DNA of 64,000 nucleotides from Gemmatimonadaceae bacterium (GTDB lineage Bacteria > Gemmatimonadota > Gemmatimonadetes > Gemmatimonadales > Gemmatimonadaceae). The stretch spans positions 62,001 through 126,000 of the forward strand of contig DASXUN010000008.1 in NCBI GenBank assembly GCA_036504815.1, in the 5' to 3' direction. Numbering within the stretch: the first letter of the stretch is position 1; each line of letters starts with the position of its first letter. Shown piece after piece: positions 57,219-64,000 of this stretch. Both the position numbers and the translations under genes were made by a program. The notes below the pieces were generated by a model that was given only the letters and a program-made list of their open reading frames with translations, did not search any database and was not told where the DNA came from.

Positions 57219-57701
57219 ATGCCCCATGCCATCGCCCGCGCGATCAAGCAGCAGCGTCCATTCGCGTCGCCTGAACAGGAGGTCATGCTCGGCCTGCGCC
57301 TCGCCGCCGACCGCGTGCTCGACCCCTGGCGGCAGTTCCTCAAGACCACGGCCGATCTCACCAACGGCCAGTACAACGTCCTCCGCATCCTCCGCGGCAG
57401 CCATCCACACAAGCTCACCGCGGGGGAGATCATCGAGCGCATGATCGCGCGCGATCCGGACGTCACACGGCTCGTGGACCGGCTGGTCGCGCGCGGACTC
57501 GTTGAGCGGGAGCGCAGCGAACGCGATCGCCGCGTCGTCGAGACGGGGATCACGCCGGCGGGGCTCGCGTTGCTGGCCGAACTGGATCCGCACGCGAAGC
57601 GCCTGCCGAAGGCCCTCGTCGGCCCGCTTGGCGCCCGTCGCGTGAAGCAACTCGCCACACTGCTCAACGCCCTGATCGAGGAGATGGGCGCCTTTCCCTG
57701 A
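57219..57701 (+). CDS. MarR-family regulator
   Basis: 160 residues. DNA-binding core: LTNGQYNVLRILRGSHPHKL, GEIIERMIARDPDVTRLVDR, then wing LVERERSERDRRVVETGITP. Near RLAADRVLDPWRQFLKTTAD lies the dimer helix. Its promoter overlaps a strong MarR-type dyad, so autorepression is likely; the cupin (46 bp downstream) and the NmrA-like protein are probable co-targets. Confidence 0.9.
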   Translation: MPHAIARAIKQQRPFASPEQEVMLGLRLAADRVLDPWRQFLKTTADLTNGQYNVLRILRGSHPHKLTAGEIIERMIARDPDVTRLVDRLVARGLVERERSERDRRVVETGITPAGLALLAELDPHAKRLPKALVGPLGARRVKQLATLLNALIEEMGAFP

Positions 57702-57747
57702 GCGCGTTCGCAGTCCGCGTATTCCCCCCCAACGCGAGAGCCAGGTC

Positions 57748-58215
57748 ATGACGAGCCAGTACAAAGTGCACGAGCCGGGCGCCGGATTGAGACTGCAGTC
57801 GGGTCCGGGGCGTGATCTCATCTTCAAGGTCACGGGCGAAGACACGCGCGGCGCCTTCGATTACTTCATCGTCGAGGTCGCGCCGCACGGCGGACCACCA
57901 CTGCACGTGCACCATAAGCAGGAAGAGGCGATCCACGTGCTCAAGGGCACGTTCAAGGTACAGATCGGCGAGGAGACTTTTCGCTGCGCGCCCGGGGGAT
58001 TCGCCTACCTGCCCTCCAACGTGCCGCACGCGTTCCTCAACCTGACCGACGAGCCCGCCGAGCTCATCGTCGTCTACACGCCGGGCGGCGGGCACAAGTT
58101 CTATGAAGAGCTTGGGCCGATGACACGCGGTGGAACGCGTGATCCCAAGGCGATCGCCGCGGTGTTCACGAAGTACGACATGACGTTGCTGGGGCCGCCG
58201 CTGAGCGCAGACTGA
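57748..58215 (+). CDS. Cupin-2 domain protein
   Basis: 155 residues. FIVEVAPHGGPPLHVHHKQE is cupin motif 1 (G-x5-H-x-H-x3,4-E) and GGFAYLPSNVPHAFLNLTDE motif 2. The histidines and glutamate should bind a metal ion. Possibly an oxygenase, isomerase or sensor that handles a small compound linked to the MarR regulator. The start ATG at 57748 has GAGAG upstream. Confidence 0.87.
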   Translation: MTSQYKVHEPGAGLRLQSGPGRDLIFKVTGEDTRGAFDYFIVEVAPHGGPPLHVHHKQEEAIHVLKGTFKVQIGEETFRCAPGGFAYLPSNVPHAFLNLTDEPAELIVVYTPGGGHKFYEELGPMTRGGTRDPKAIAAVFTKYDMTLLGPPLSAD

Positions 58216-58357
58216 TGATGCTCGCGGTTCGGGGCATCCGGATCGAACGAACGAACGGACACACGAGCGCTGTCGTCGCGCTCGCCCACTAGCTTGCAGT
58301 CCCCCTGCCCGGCGCGTGAGTCCGGGTCGTTGTCTCACCGGTGCAACGGAGATCCAC

Positions 58358-59308
58358 ATGGCAGCCAAACAGGTCATTGCAGTATTCGGAGCGACGGGCG
58401 CACAGGGCGGCGGTCTCGTGCGCGCCATTGCGGCGGACAAGAACGGGCCGTTCACCGCGCGTGCCATCACGCGCCGGCCGGACTCCGACAAGGCCATGGC
58501 ACTCGCCGCCCTGGGCGTCGAGGTCGTGGCCGGCGACACCGACACCGAAGCGAGTCTCGCGCCGGCGCTCGCCGGGGCGTACGGCGCCTTCTGCGTGACG
58601 AACTACTGGGAGCACTATTCGGCAGAGCGCGAAGGCGTTCAGGCGGCCGCGATGGCGCGCGCCACGAAGCAGGCTGGGGTTCAACACGTCGTCTGGTCGA
58701 CGCTTGAGGATACCCGCAAGTGGATCCCGCTGGGCGACACCCGGCTCCCGACGCTGTACGGGAAGTACAAGTGCCCGCACTTCGACTCGAAGGGGCAGAT
58801 GGACGAGACGTTCGCCAAGGAAGGAGCGCCCACCACATATATGATGGCGGCCTTCTACTGGGACAACTTCATCCATTTCGGGATGGGACCGCGGGCCGGT
58901 GACGATGGCACGCTCACCCTCGCGCTGCCGCTCGGCGGCGTGAACCTCCCCGGCATCGGCGCCGAGGACATCGGCCGCAGCGCGTACGGCATCTTCAGGC
59001 AGGGGACCAGCACGGTGGGCCAGCGCATCGGCGTGGCCGGTGAATCGCTCTCCGGCGCCGACATGGCGGCCAAGATGGGGCGCGCGCTGGGGAAGACCGT
59101 GCGATTCTTCGACATGCCGTTCGACATGTACCGCGGCCTCGGATTCCCAGGCGCTGAAGACCTCGGGAACATGTTCCAGTTCCAGGCCATACTCGGCGAG
59201 GAGTTTCAGCGCTACCGCGACGCCAAACAGACGCGCGAGCTGAATCCGGCGCTCCAGGATTTCGACGCGTGGCTGGCGTCGAACGGATCGAAGATCGCGA
59301 TCAACTGA
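58358..59308 (+). CDS. NmrA-like NAD(P)-binding protein
   Basis: 316 residues from ATG 58358 with GGAG at 8 bases. The Rossmann motif VIAVFGATGAQGGGLVRAIA is the NmrA GATGxxG type, then RAITRRPDSDKAMALAALGV and GAFCVTNYWEHYSAEREGVQ as in HSCARG/NmrA proteins. Such proteins sense the NADPH/NADP ratio or act as quinone or azo reductases. It follows the cupin by 142 bp. Terminator hairpin 58 bp downstream. Confidence 0.87.
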   Translation: MAAKQVIAVFGATGAQGGGLVRAIAADKNGPFTARAITRRPDSDKAMALAALGVEVVAGDTDTEASLAPALAGAYGAFCVTNYWEHYSAEREGVQAAAMARATKQAGVQHVVWSTLEDTRKWIPLGDTRLPTLYGKYKCPHFDSKGQMDETFAKEGAPTTYMMAAFYWDNFIHFGMGPRAGDDGTLTLALPLGGVNLPGIGAEDIGRSAYGIFRQGTSTVGQRIGVAGESLSGADMAAKMGRALGKTVRFFDMPFDMYRGLGFPGAEDLGNMFQFQAILGEEFQRYRDAKQTRELNPALQDFDAWLASNGSKIAIN

Positions 59309-59365
59309 CGGGCGCGCGACGACGTAGCCTGCAAACATCCCGCGCGTTCGAAGCCCCGAACACAC

Positions 59366-59398
59366 AACCCCGCACCGGCACCAAGCCGTTGCGGGGTT
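59366..59398. terminator. Terminator hairpin next to tRNA fragment copy 3
   Basis: AACCCCGCACCGGC (59366-59379) pairs with GCCGTTGCGGGGTT (59385-59398) with one mismatch; TTG-rich flanks on both sides. On the minus strand it follows the tRNA-like end at 59414 by about 15 bases, followed by TTGTGTGTT, so it looks like the original tRNA terminator. Confidence 0.75.
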
Positions 59399-59413
59399 TG
59401 CGTTTGAATCCAG

Positions 59414-59456
59414 TGGGCCATCGAGGAGTTGAACCTCGGACCTCACGCTTATCAGG
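59414..59456 (-). other. 3' part of tRNA-Ile(GAU): probable attachment site of an island
   Basis: Minus strand CCTGATAAGCGTGAGGTCCG, then AGGTTCAACTCCTCGATGGC and CCA: anticodon loop CTGATAA (anticodon GAU), stem GCGTG, variable AGGTC, T-arm CGAGG-TTCAACT-CCTCG, acceptor ATGGCCC-A. The 5' side (GGGGTC) does not complement GCGTG and no D-arm follows, so only the 3' 43 bases are present. Breakage exactly at the anticodon loop is what tyrosine-integrase recombination at a tRNA leaves behind. The intact tRNA should lie further right, beyond 64 kb. Confidence 0.8.
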
Positions 59457-59666
59457 ACCCCGTAAGTGCGCATGAATTGTGCGCGAATGTTCACTTAGTT
59501 CGCGCTGGACGAACATCCTGCTCAGTTTCGCGTGACAATCTGTGCAAGTTGCGCACCTTGGCGAGCATCTTGTGCGCACGAATGGACACCATGAGGTCGT
59601 TAGGTGCTAAGCTGAAGTGCGTCACGAACTGACCTGCGTAGCATCGATGTTGAAGGAGGGAGAATG
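59457..59666. other. Non-coding left end of the island
   Basis: Together with 59309-59456 this makes a 358-bp gap. It contains several GTGCGCA/CGAATG words (for example TGCGCATGAATTGTGCGCGA and GTGCGCACGAATGGACACC), which may be binding sites for a recombinase or just remnants. A minus frame of 33 codons (59491-59592) is open but shows no known motif. I do not see an integrase gene. Confidence 0.4.
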
Positions 59667-62600
59667 CTACACTCCGAGTGTCTCTTGTATGCGCGTCGTT
59701 ACGTCGCTGACCGCTACCATGTCGAGCCCTTCAACTTCGGAGGTCGTGAAGAGGTTCGTGCCCTCAAACCAGCCATTCTTCTCATACCAGGTCTTCTTCC
59801 ATTCCCACGCCCGCCTGTAGTCGTCTCGCTGCATCATCCCCAAGTGTTCCCAGATGATGATATCTCCCGCGTCGTCGACGAAGGAGAAGTCGGGCCGAAG
59901 CCGTCCCGGTGCCTGCGTGCCATCGAGCGGTCTCTCGTAAGCGTAATTGAGGCCTGTCCGAAAGAGATGATTCGCGATAACAAGTTCGGATTTGCTCCGA
60001 ACCATCTCTCCCCGACTGGTCCTGTGGATTAAGTGCTCGGCATAGGGGACTCCGTCCAGTTCGCGACGGACTCCCGCACTGAATAGGTTGGAGTTCCTTC
60101 GTGCGGTTTCCGACCGTTCGGGTCTGGTTAGGTCATACAGGAAACTCGCGTCAGTTCCCTCCACGAACAGAACCATGTGACGTTTTGCACGCGTGAGCGC
60201 GGTGTACAGCAACTCGCGCGACATGAGGCGACAGTGCTTGGGAAGCACGACAAATACTGTACCGAACTCGCTGCCCTGCGACTTGTGTACCGTCAGTGCA
60301 TACGCGAGTTCGAGTGGGGCTGCGCCGTCCCGAAAGCCCCTTGCCGAGAAGCCAAATCTTACATCAGGTCTGCCGGCAAACGCGACGTTCAGGAATTTCT
60401 TCCTAGCTTCGCCCGACGCTGGAGCAGCGACGCCGATCTCGCCGTTGGCCAGATATTCTGAGACCGGCTCTTTCGCCGCGCCGTCCCATCCCTTTTGAGT
60501 GCCATTGCGAACTAGGATGACTTTGTCTCCCCACACAATCTGCTCATCGCCGAGACTGAGCCCTCCCCGTTCCTGCACGACCCTCAACTGCTCAGCGCGG
60601 AAGCGTCGTTGAAGAAGGCGATTCAGATCATACACTCCGTACGGATGAAGGCGTACCGGAGACAGAATCTGAAACCGCTCCGCACCGTCATGATCTGCGA
60701 ACGGTACCCAGCCTTCAGGAGTTAGGCCCAGGGCAGCGTTGAAGCCCTTCACGTCGGTCGGCCCGACCAGCCCGAGCTGCGCCACCATCTGCTCGTCTAG
60801 CCGCTGACGAAGCTCTCCAGGGCTCTGCCAGAAGACAACAGAAAGGTCGTTCAACGCGGCGCCGAGTTCTAGGTCACTGAGGACTCGGTCGGCGTCCACT
60901 GGTTGCAACTCTCGCGTATACCAAGAGGCAAGTCGCAGGGAATCGGACGGCGCTCCTGCCGCCGTTCGGAGTTCGACCGTGAGGCGTGCGAGCGCTTGCC
61001 CGTTAGCGTCGTTCTTCTCACGCAAAGAATCGAGATGCGCAACGAGATCGGCGAAGGGTCGACCCACGCCGATGGGCGGTAGCTGGTTCGGGTCGCCAAC
61101 GAGTATGATCCTCTGAACATGCCCTAGATCGAGAGCGGATAGCACGGCGTAGAGGTCGTCGAGGGTGAGCATGGAGCACTCGTCGATCACAACCGTCGTC
61201 TCCTTGCGGTAGGTGCTCGCCCCGACGAATAGCGGTCTCTGCCGCAGGCCGTCGTAGCGACCTAGCTGATTCAGGAACTGCGCTACAGTCATCGCGGTTT
61301 GGTTCGTCTTCTGGGTCAGACGAACACGGGCCTTACCTGTTGGGGCTAGGAACAGGATGCCACTGTTTGCAAGCTGTTTTGACTTCAGTAGAGCGCCCAA
61401 CACGGTCGTCTTGCCGGTTCCTGCTCTCCCAACAAGCGCCGTCAATCGGCGACTGGTCACAGTCTTCAGGGCAGCCGCTTGTTCAGCAAGAGCTTGGCGG
61501 TGCCGTGGACTGTGCGCATCAACGCTTCCGCCGCCCTCGGTGATCGACTCAACTATTAGGCGTTCCCAGTCCTCGTCCGGTGACGGAATTCCCTTTTCCG
61601 AGCGCCTCGACAGTAGCGATGATAGCTTCGCTTCACGGCGCTCAATCTCATCAAGCTGCAAACACGGCAACCGAGCGTCCGTAGGCTCGCCGGCGATTAC
61701 GGACAAGACCCTGATCTCTTCTGCAAGAGGTCCCTCGTTACCGGCTAGCCAATCTGAACTTACAACGCACGGGTGCGCGAGATTGAGTGACCCGAGTCGC
61801 CCCAACGCCTCAGGCTGGCTCAGCAATGCATCGCCGTCGGCGGCGGCCCTTCGCAGCACCGTCACGAGCGCGCCGCGCACACGACGCCAATCACTTGGCG
61901 AGCCAACTGCTGACGGTTCGTCGACTGGATGCCTCGCCGCAATGGTTACATCAGGCATCAGCCCTCGGTCCACTACGCCCATCGAGACCGGTTGCTCGCG
62001 CTCATCACCAAGGTCGAGTTCGACGATGCGGTACGGATTCGCGAGAATAGCGGCGTCGTCCACCGAGGTTCTACTGGACTTCTGTCTTTCTATTGGGTTG
62101 AACCACCGCGTTGCTTGGCGCGGGCTCAGGTTAATGCGCGACAGAAGTGTAAGGAGCGAGCGGCGTTCTGCTGACAGCTGGACCCAGGTCGCTCTCACTG
62201 CCTTCAGGTCTGCGGCGTACGCCTGCTGTGGCGGTGGCTGTGTGCCTCGCAGAATGGCGTCTAGTATGGGCCACGGATTATCGCCGCTCCTGACAGCGCC
62301 TCCGGCACATAACTCCAGAAACAGCGAGGTGCCGAGGCGCATTCCAAAGGCCTCAAGAGCCGCTCCCGTTCCAGGAAAGGCACCGCGATCCGTCCAAGCG
62401 CGCGCAATTTGCGCGTTGAGCCATTCTTCCCGCTGTTGCCACGGGCCTGGTGCGACCCCATGCGCGCGAATCTTTCTGACCGCCTCCAAACACTGCACTA
62501 GAGTCGAGAGTGTTACGTCAGCTGTTGATAGCGCCCCCGCATACGAAAACGACATGATGTCGCTCGAGTCTGGTACAACAGCTATTTCCCGCAGTAGAGA

Positions 62601-63353
62601 AGCGCGACGCTCGTCTTCCGCGGGGTCATCGGTGGGGGTGAGATAGTCGTGATACGGAAGTAGAAAGCCGTCGTGGCCAGTCGGTCGGATAGAGTGGCCG
62701 AACTGTCGGTCCCACAAGGGATATGAGAAGGGTCCGGTAGAGTCATACCATTGCAATGGGGCGATCGTCGTAATCGTGCCGACGCCGACGACCAGACGGC
62801 CGATAGTCTCTCCGAGCGGATGCCCGCTCTTGGTATAGAAGGAGACGAGCGAAGAGCCGGGCGTTAGTCGACTGAAGAAGAGTTCGCAGAGAGCCTCCTG
62901 CCGCTCGCGGCCGAACACCCAGGGGCTGTAGAAAGGCGGTTCCTGGTCTGGTGGAAGAGTATCCGCGATCTCCTCATCGATCCGCGCTTGACTCTCACGG
63001 AGCATCCAGTTGAACGGGACTGCGAACGAAGAGAAGGGACTCACCCGTATCTGGGTTTGTCGAAGATGGCCGTGAGTCTGCTGCGTCGATCTGCTGTTCT
63101 GATAAGGATGTTGCACCACGCGCCACCATTCATGCGCGTTCATAAATGCCGCTGACTCCGCTCGGCAGGGCGGAAGACTGGTCGGCTCGAGGTCTGCGAA
63201 CGAGCGCCCCGACACGGCATCCTCGGCTGTCTCATCGCGCTCTAGCCGAATACGATCGAGATCAACGCAGAACGCATTGGCAGATGGCTTAAGGCATACC
63301 GATCCGTTCCAGCGATTATCATGCCACGCGACTCGCACATTGAGATGATTCAA
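59667..63353 (-). CDS. RecD-like SF1 helicase with C-terminal PD-(D/E)xK-like nuclease domain
   Basis: 1228 residues, TTG start at 63353 (overlapping the small gene's TGA) with GAGG eight bases upstream. An N-terminal ~600-residue part begins NVRVAWHDNRWNGSVCLKPS and has no recognised fold. Helicase motifs: ALVGRAGTGKTTVLGALLK (Walker A, ~644), TVVIDECSMLTLDDLYAVL (~720), RIILVGDPNQLPPIGVGRP, ELAYALTVHKSQGSEFGTVF (~1020) and YTALTRAKRHMVLFVEG. The end RLRPDFSFVDDAGDIIIWEH, LGMMQRDDYRRAWEWKKTWY resembles a PD-(D/E)xK nuclease core. Lower GC than the rest of the window. Possible roles: anti-phage helicase-nuclease or island DNA processing. Confidence 0.85.
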   Translation of the reverse strand: MNHLNVRVAWHDNRWNGSVCLKPSANAFCVDLDRIRLERDETAEDAVSGRSFADLEPTSLPPCRAESAAFMNAHEWWRVVQHPYQNSRSTQQTHGHLRQTQIRVSPFSSFAVPFNWMLRESQARIDEEIADTLPPDQEPPFYSPWVFGRERQEALCELFFSRLTPGSSLVSFYTKSGHPLGETIGRLVVGVGTITTIAPLQWYDSTGPFSYPLWDRQFGHSIRPTGHDGFLLPYHDYLTPTDDPAEDERRASLLREIAVVPDSSDIMSFSYAGALSTADVTLSTLVQCLEAVRKIRAHGVAPGPWQQREEWLNAQIARAWTDRGAFPGTGAALEAFGMRLGTSLFLELCAGGAVRSGDNPWPILDAILRGTQPPPQQAYAADLKAVRATWVQLSAERRSLLTLLSRINLSPRQATRWFNPIERQKSSRTSVDDAAILANPYRIVELDLGDEREQPVSMGVVDRGLMPDVTIAARHPVDEPSAVGSPSDWRRVRGALVTVLRRAAADGDALLSQPEALGRLGSLNLAHPCVVSSDWLAGNEGPLAEEIRVLSVIAGEPTDARLPCLQLDEIERREAKLSSLLSRRSEKGIPSPDEDWERLIVESITEGGGSVDAHSPRHRQALAEQAAALKTVTSRRLTALVGRAGTGKTTVLGALLKSKQLANSGILFLAPTGKARVRLTQKTNQTAMTVAQFLNQLGRYDGLRQRPLFVGASTYRKETTVVIDECSMLTLDDLYAVLSALDLGHVQRIILVGDPNQLPPIGVGRPFADLVAHLDSLREKNDANGQALARLTVELRTAAGAPSDSLRLASWYTRELQPVDADRVLSDLELGAALNDLSVVFWQSPGELRQRLDEQMVAQLGLVGPTDVKGFNAALGLTPEGWVPFADHDGAERFQILSPVRLHPYGVYDLNRLLQRRFRAEQLRVVQERGGLSLGDEQIVWGDKVILVRNGTQKGWDGAAKEPVSEYLANGEIGVAAPASGEARKKFLNVAFAGRPDVRFGFSARGFRDGAAPLELAYALTVHKSQGSEFGTVFVVLPKHCRLMSRELLYTALTRAKRHMVLFVEGTDASFLYDLTRPERSETARRNSNLFSAGVRRELDGVPYAEHLIHRTSRGEMVRSKSELVIANHLFRTGLNYAYERPLDGTQAPGRLRPDFSFVDDAGDIIIWEHLGMMQRDDYRRAWEWKKTWYEKNGWFEGTNLFTTSEVEGLDMVAVSDVTTRIQETLGV

Positions 63354-63520
63354 CGGATTGGCCTCAGTTCGAGAAACACCCCGGATCGCGGCTCGCTTCG
63401 AGCCGTGGCGAAGTTGTATCCGCCGCGACGAACGAAAGCGTCCGCACTGCTGCGGCGCTCTTCGGTCGTTACATCATTGCGCACTATTCCAACTTTTCGG
63501 AGGCGCTTGGGGGCAGTCAT
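63350..63520 (-). CDS. Small basic protein gene overlapping the helicase start
   Basis: 56 codons from ATG 63520 to TGA 63350-63352; the TGA overlaps the TTG start of the helicase in a TTGA junction, so the two would be translationally coupled. The product begins MTAPKRLRKVGIVRNDVTTE and is Arg-rich (about a dozen Arg/Lys). An in-frame stop lies a few codons upstream of the ATG, which fixes the start. No known family is evident; no clear ribosome site. It could be a regulatory partner or just a leader peptide. Between it and the PIN-like gene is 165 bp without a gene I can support. Confidence 0.45.
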   Translation of the reverse strand: MTAPKRLRKVGIVRNDVTTEERRSSADAFVRRGGYNFATARSEPRSGVFLELRPIR

Positions 63521-63685
63521 GGCTGAGGCTAAGGTCGATCAATCGAGATCCGATTGTCCGGCCTACTTTCACATGAGCAGCTCCGAGGACCTCGAAACGC
63601 GAACGTGCGCGCCACCGCCGCTTGAATCGAAGCTCTCTGCCTGACGCGAACGATGCTGGCTCACGCCTCTGTGGGCACTTCAGGT

Positions 63686-64000
63686 TCATCGTACTACTTC
63701 GGGATAGATCTGCCTCGGAGTCTTGCAAGACTTTGCAAGGTGGAAGCCAAAGCCTCGCGGATGTTGGCGGGCTTTCATCAGGATGCTTGGAAAGAACCCG
63801 AGAAGCGCTTCTGCCTGCTTCGCACGCGGCTCGCGTGGCCACGGCTCCCCGAGGAAGAACGCAGTCAAACCGGATTCATGCCAGGCCCGCCTGTTCGCTG
63901 GGTGTGTGCTGATCCTCGAGTCACCAGAGATGATGATCCAGTCTCCTTCCTGTGCCAATTCTGAGATCCAATTCGGATCCGGAGTGTCTGCAGGAAACCG
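63686..64000 (-). CDS. PIN-like (VapC45-type) protein, partial
   Basis: The frame is open to the right edge, so the N-terminus is outside the window. The 104 visible residues include FPADTPDPNWISELAQEGDW, IIISGDSRISTHPANRRAWH and SGLTAFFLGEPWPREPRAKQ. The pattern of D in 'PDPNW', WxxISGDxRI and the late FFL strand is that of the PIN-like/DUF5615 VapC45 group, RNases of toxin-antitoxin or defence loci. Reads towards the helicase and is in the same low-GC segment. An antitoxin should lie just upstream if it is a toxin. Confidence 0.65.
   Translation of the reverse strand, partial: RFPADTPDPNWISELAQEGDWIIISGDSRISTHPANRRAWHESGLTAFFLGEPWPREPRAKQAEALLGFFPSILMKARQHPRGFGFHLAKSCKTPRQIYPEVVR

Noticed and set aside
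59414-59490. A complete functional tRNA-Ile gene
   Set aside because: Bases 5' of the anticodon loop on the minus strand do not pair with GCGTG, and there is no D-arm or 5' acceptor GGGCCAT. Only the 3' 43 bases exist.
59301-59666. Remnant of an integrase gene at the att site
   Set aside because: None of the short frames here shows the R-H-R-Y motif of tyrosine recombinases; an integrase, if any, must lie outside the window.

Overview
The window is GC-rich, densely packed, mostly intron-free bacterial DNA. Heavy use of TonB/RND/OMP envelope systems, many short ATGA/GTGA gene overlaps, lipoproteins with Big2-type repeats, homospermidine synthase, unspecific TPP/BASS modules and multihaem cytochromes all fit a Gram-negative, Gemmatimonadota-like organism. 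That assignment is an inference from gene style; no rRNA or marker gene proves it.

Left part (1-14 kb): the tail of an FtsX-type permease, a large secreted metallopeptidase-like lipoprotein, then a six-gene minus-strand operon for sulfur-compound reduction (psrA-psrB-psrC type complex, a split YeeE/YedE sulfur importer, and a membrane rhodanese that has lost its cysteine). Divergent from it is a membrane-anchored cytochrome with 12 haem motifs. MlaD/MlaE lipid-transport genes and apaG follow. Four long imperfect palindromes lie directly behind stop codons in this part.

Middle (14-31.7 kb): TonB receptor, mannose-1-phosphate guanylyltransferase, EamA exporter, a coupled TPP enzyme-BASS transporter-epimerase set, a tripartite RND efflux operon that ends in a PII-like gene, an ArsR-type regulator, and a FadL-type porin with an unknown secreted partner.

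Second sulfur block (31.8-37 kb): tsdA-soxC-soxD-yeeE-yeeE in one overlapping operon with no soxXYZAB in the window, followed by a YeiH-type exporter. With the first operon this suggests that thiosulfate, tetrathionate/polysulfide and sulfite are taken up, interconverted and exported.

Right part (37.5-59.3 kb): TMTC-like TPR protein, cold-shock gene with a terminator hairpin in its leader, OsmC, thioesterase, SET protein, a polyamine operon (homospermidine synthase plus type III decarboxylase) also with a terminator-like hairpin in its leader, Dcp peptidase, dihaem cytochrome, FolE plus FAD reductase, LD-carboxypeptidase, SpmA/SpmB, ECF sigma/anti-sigma pair, and a MarR-cupin-NmrA set whose MarR promoter overlaps a clear dyad.

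From 54.3 kb onward three copies of the 3' part of a tRNA-Ile(GAU)-like gene occur. The last, at 59.41 kb, is followed by DNA of visibly lower GC carrying a 1228-residue RecD-like helicase with a C-terminal nuclease-like domain, a 56-codon gene overlapping its TTG start, and the end of a PIN-like (VapC45-type) gene. I read this as one end of a genomic island integrated at a tRNA, and a candidate defence locus.
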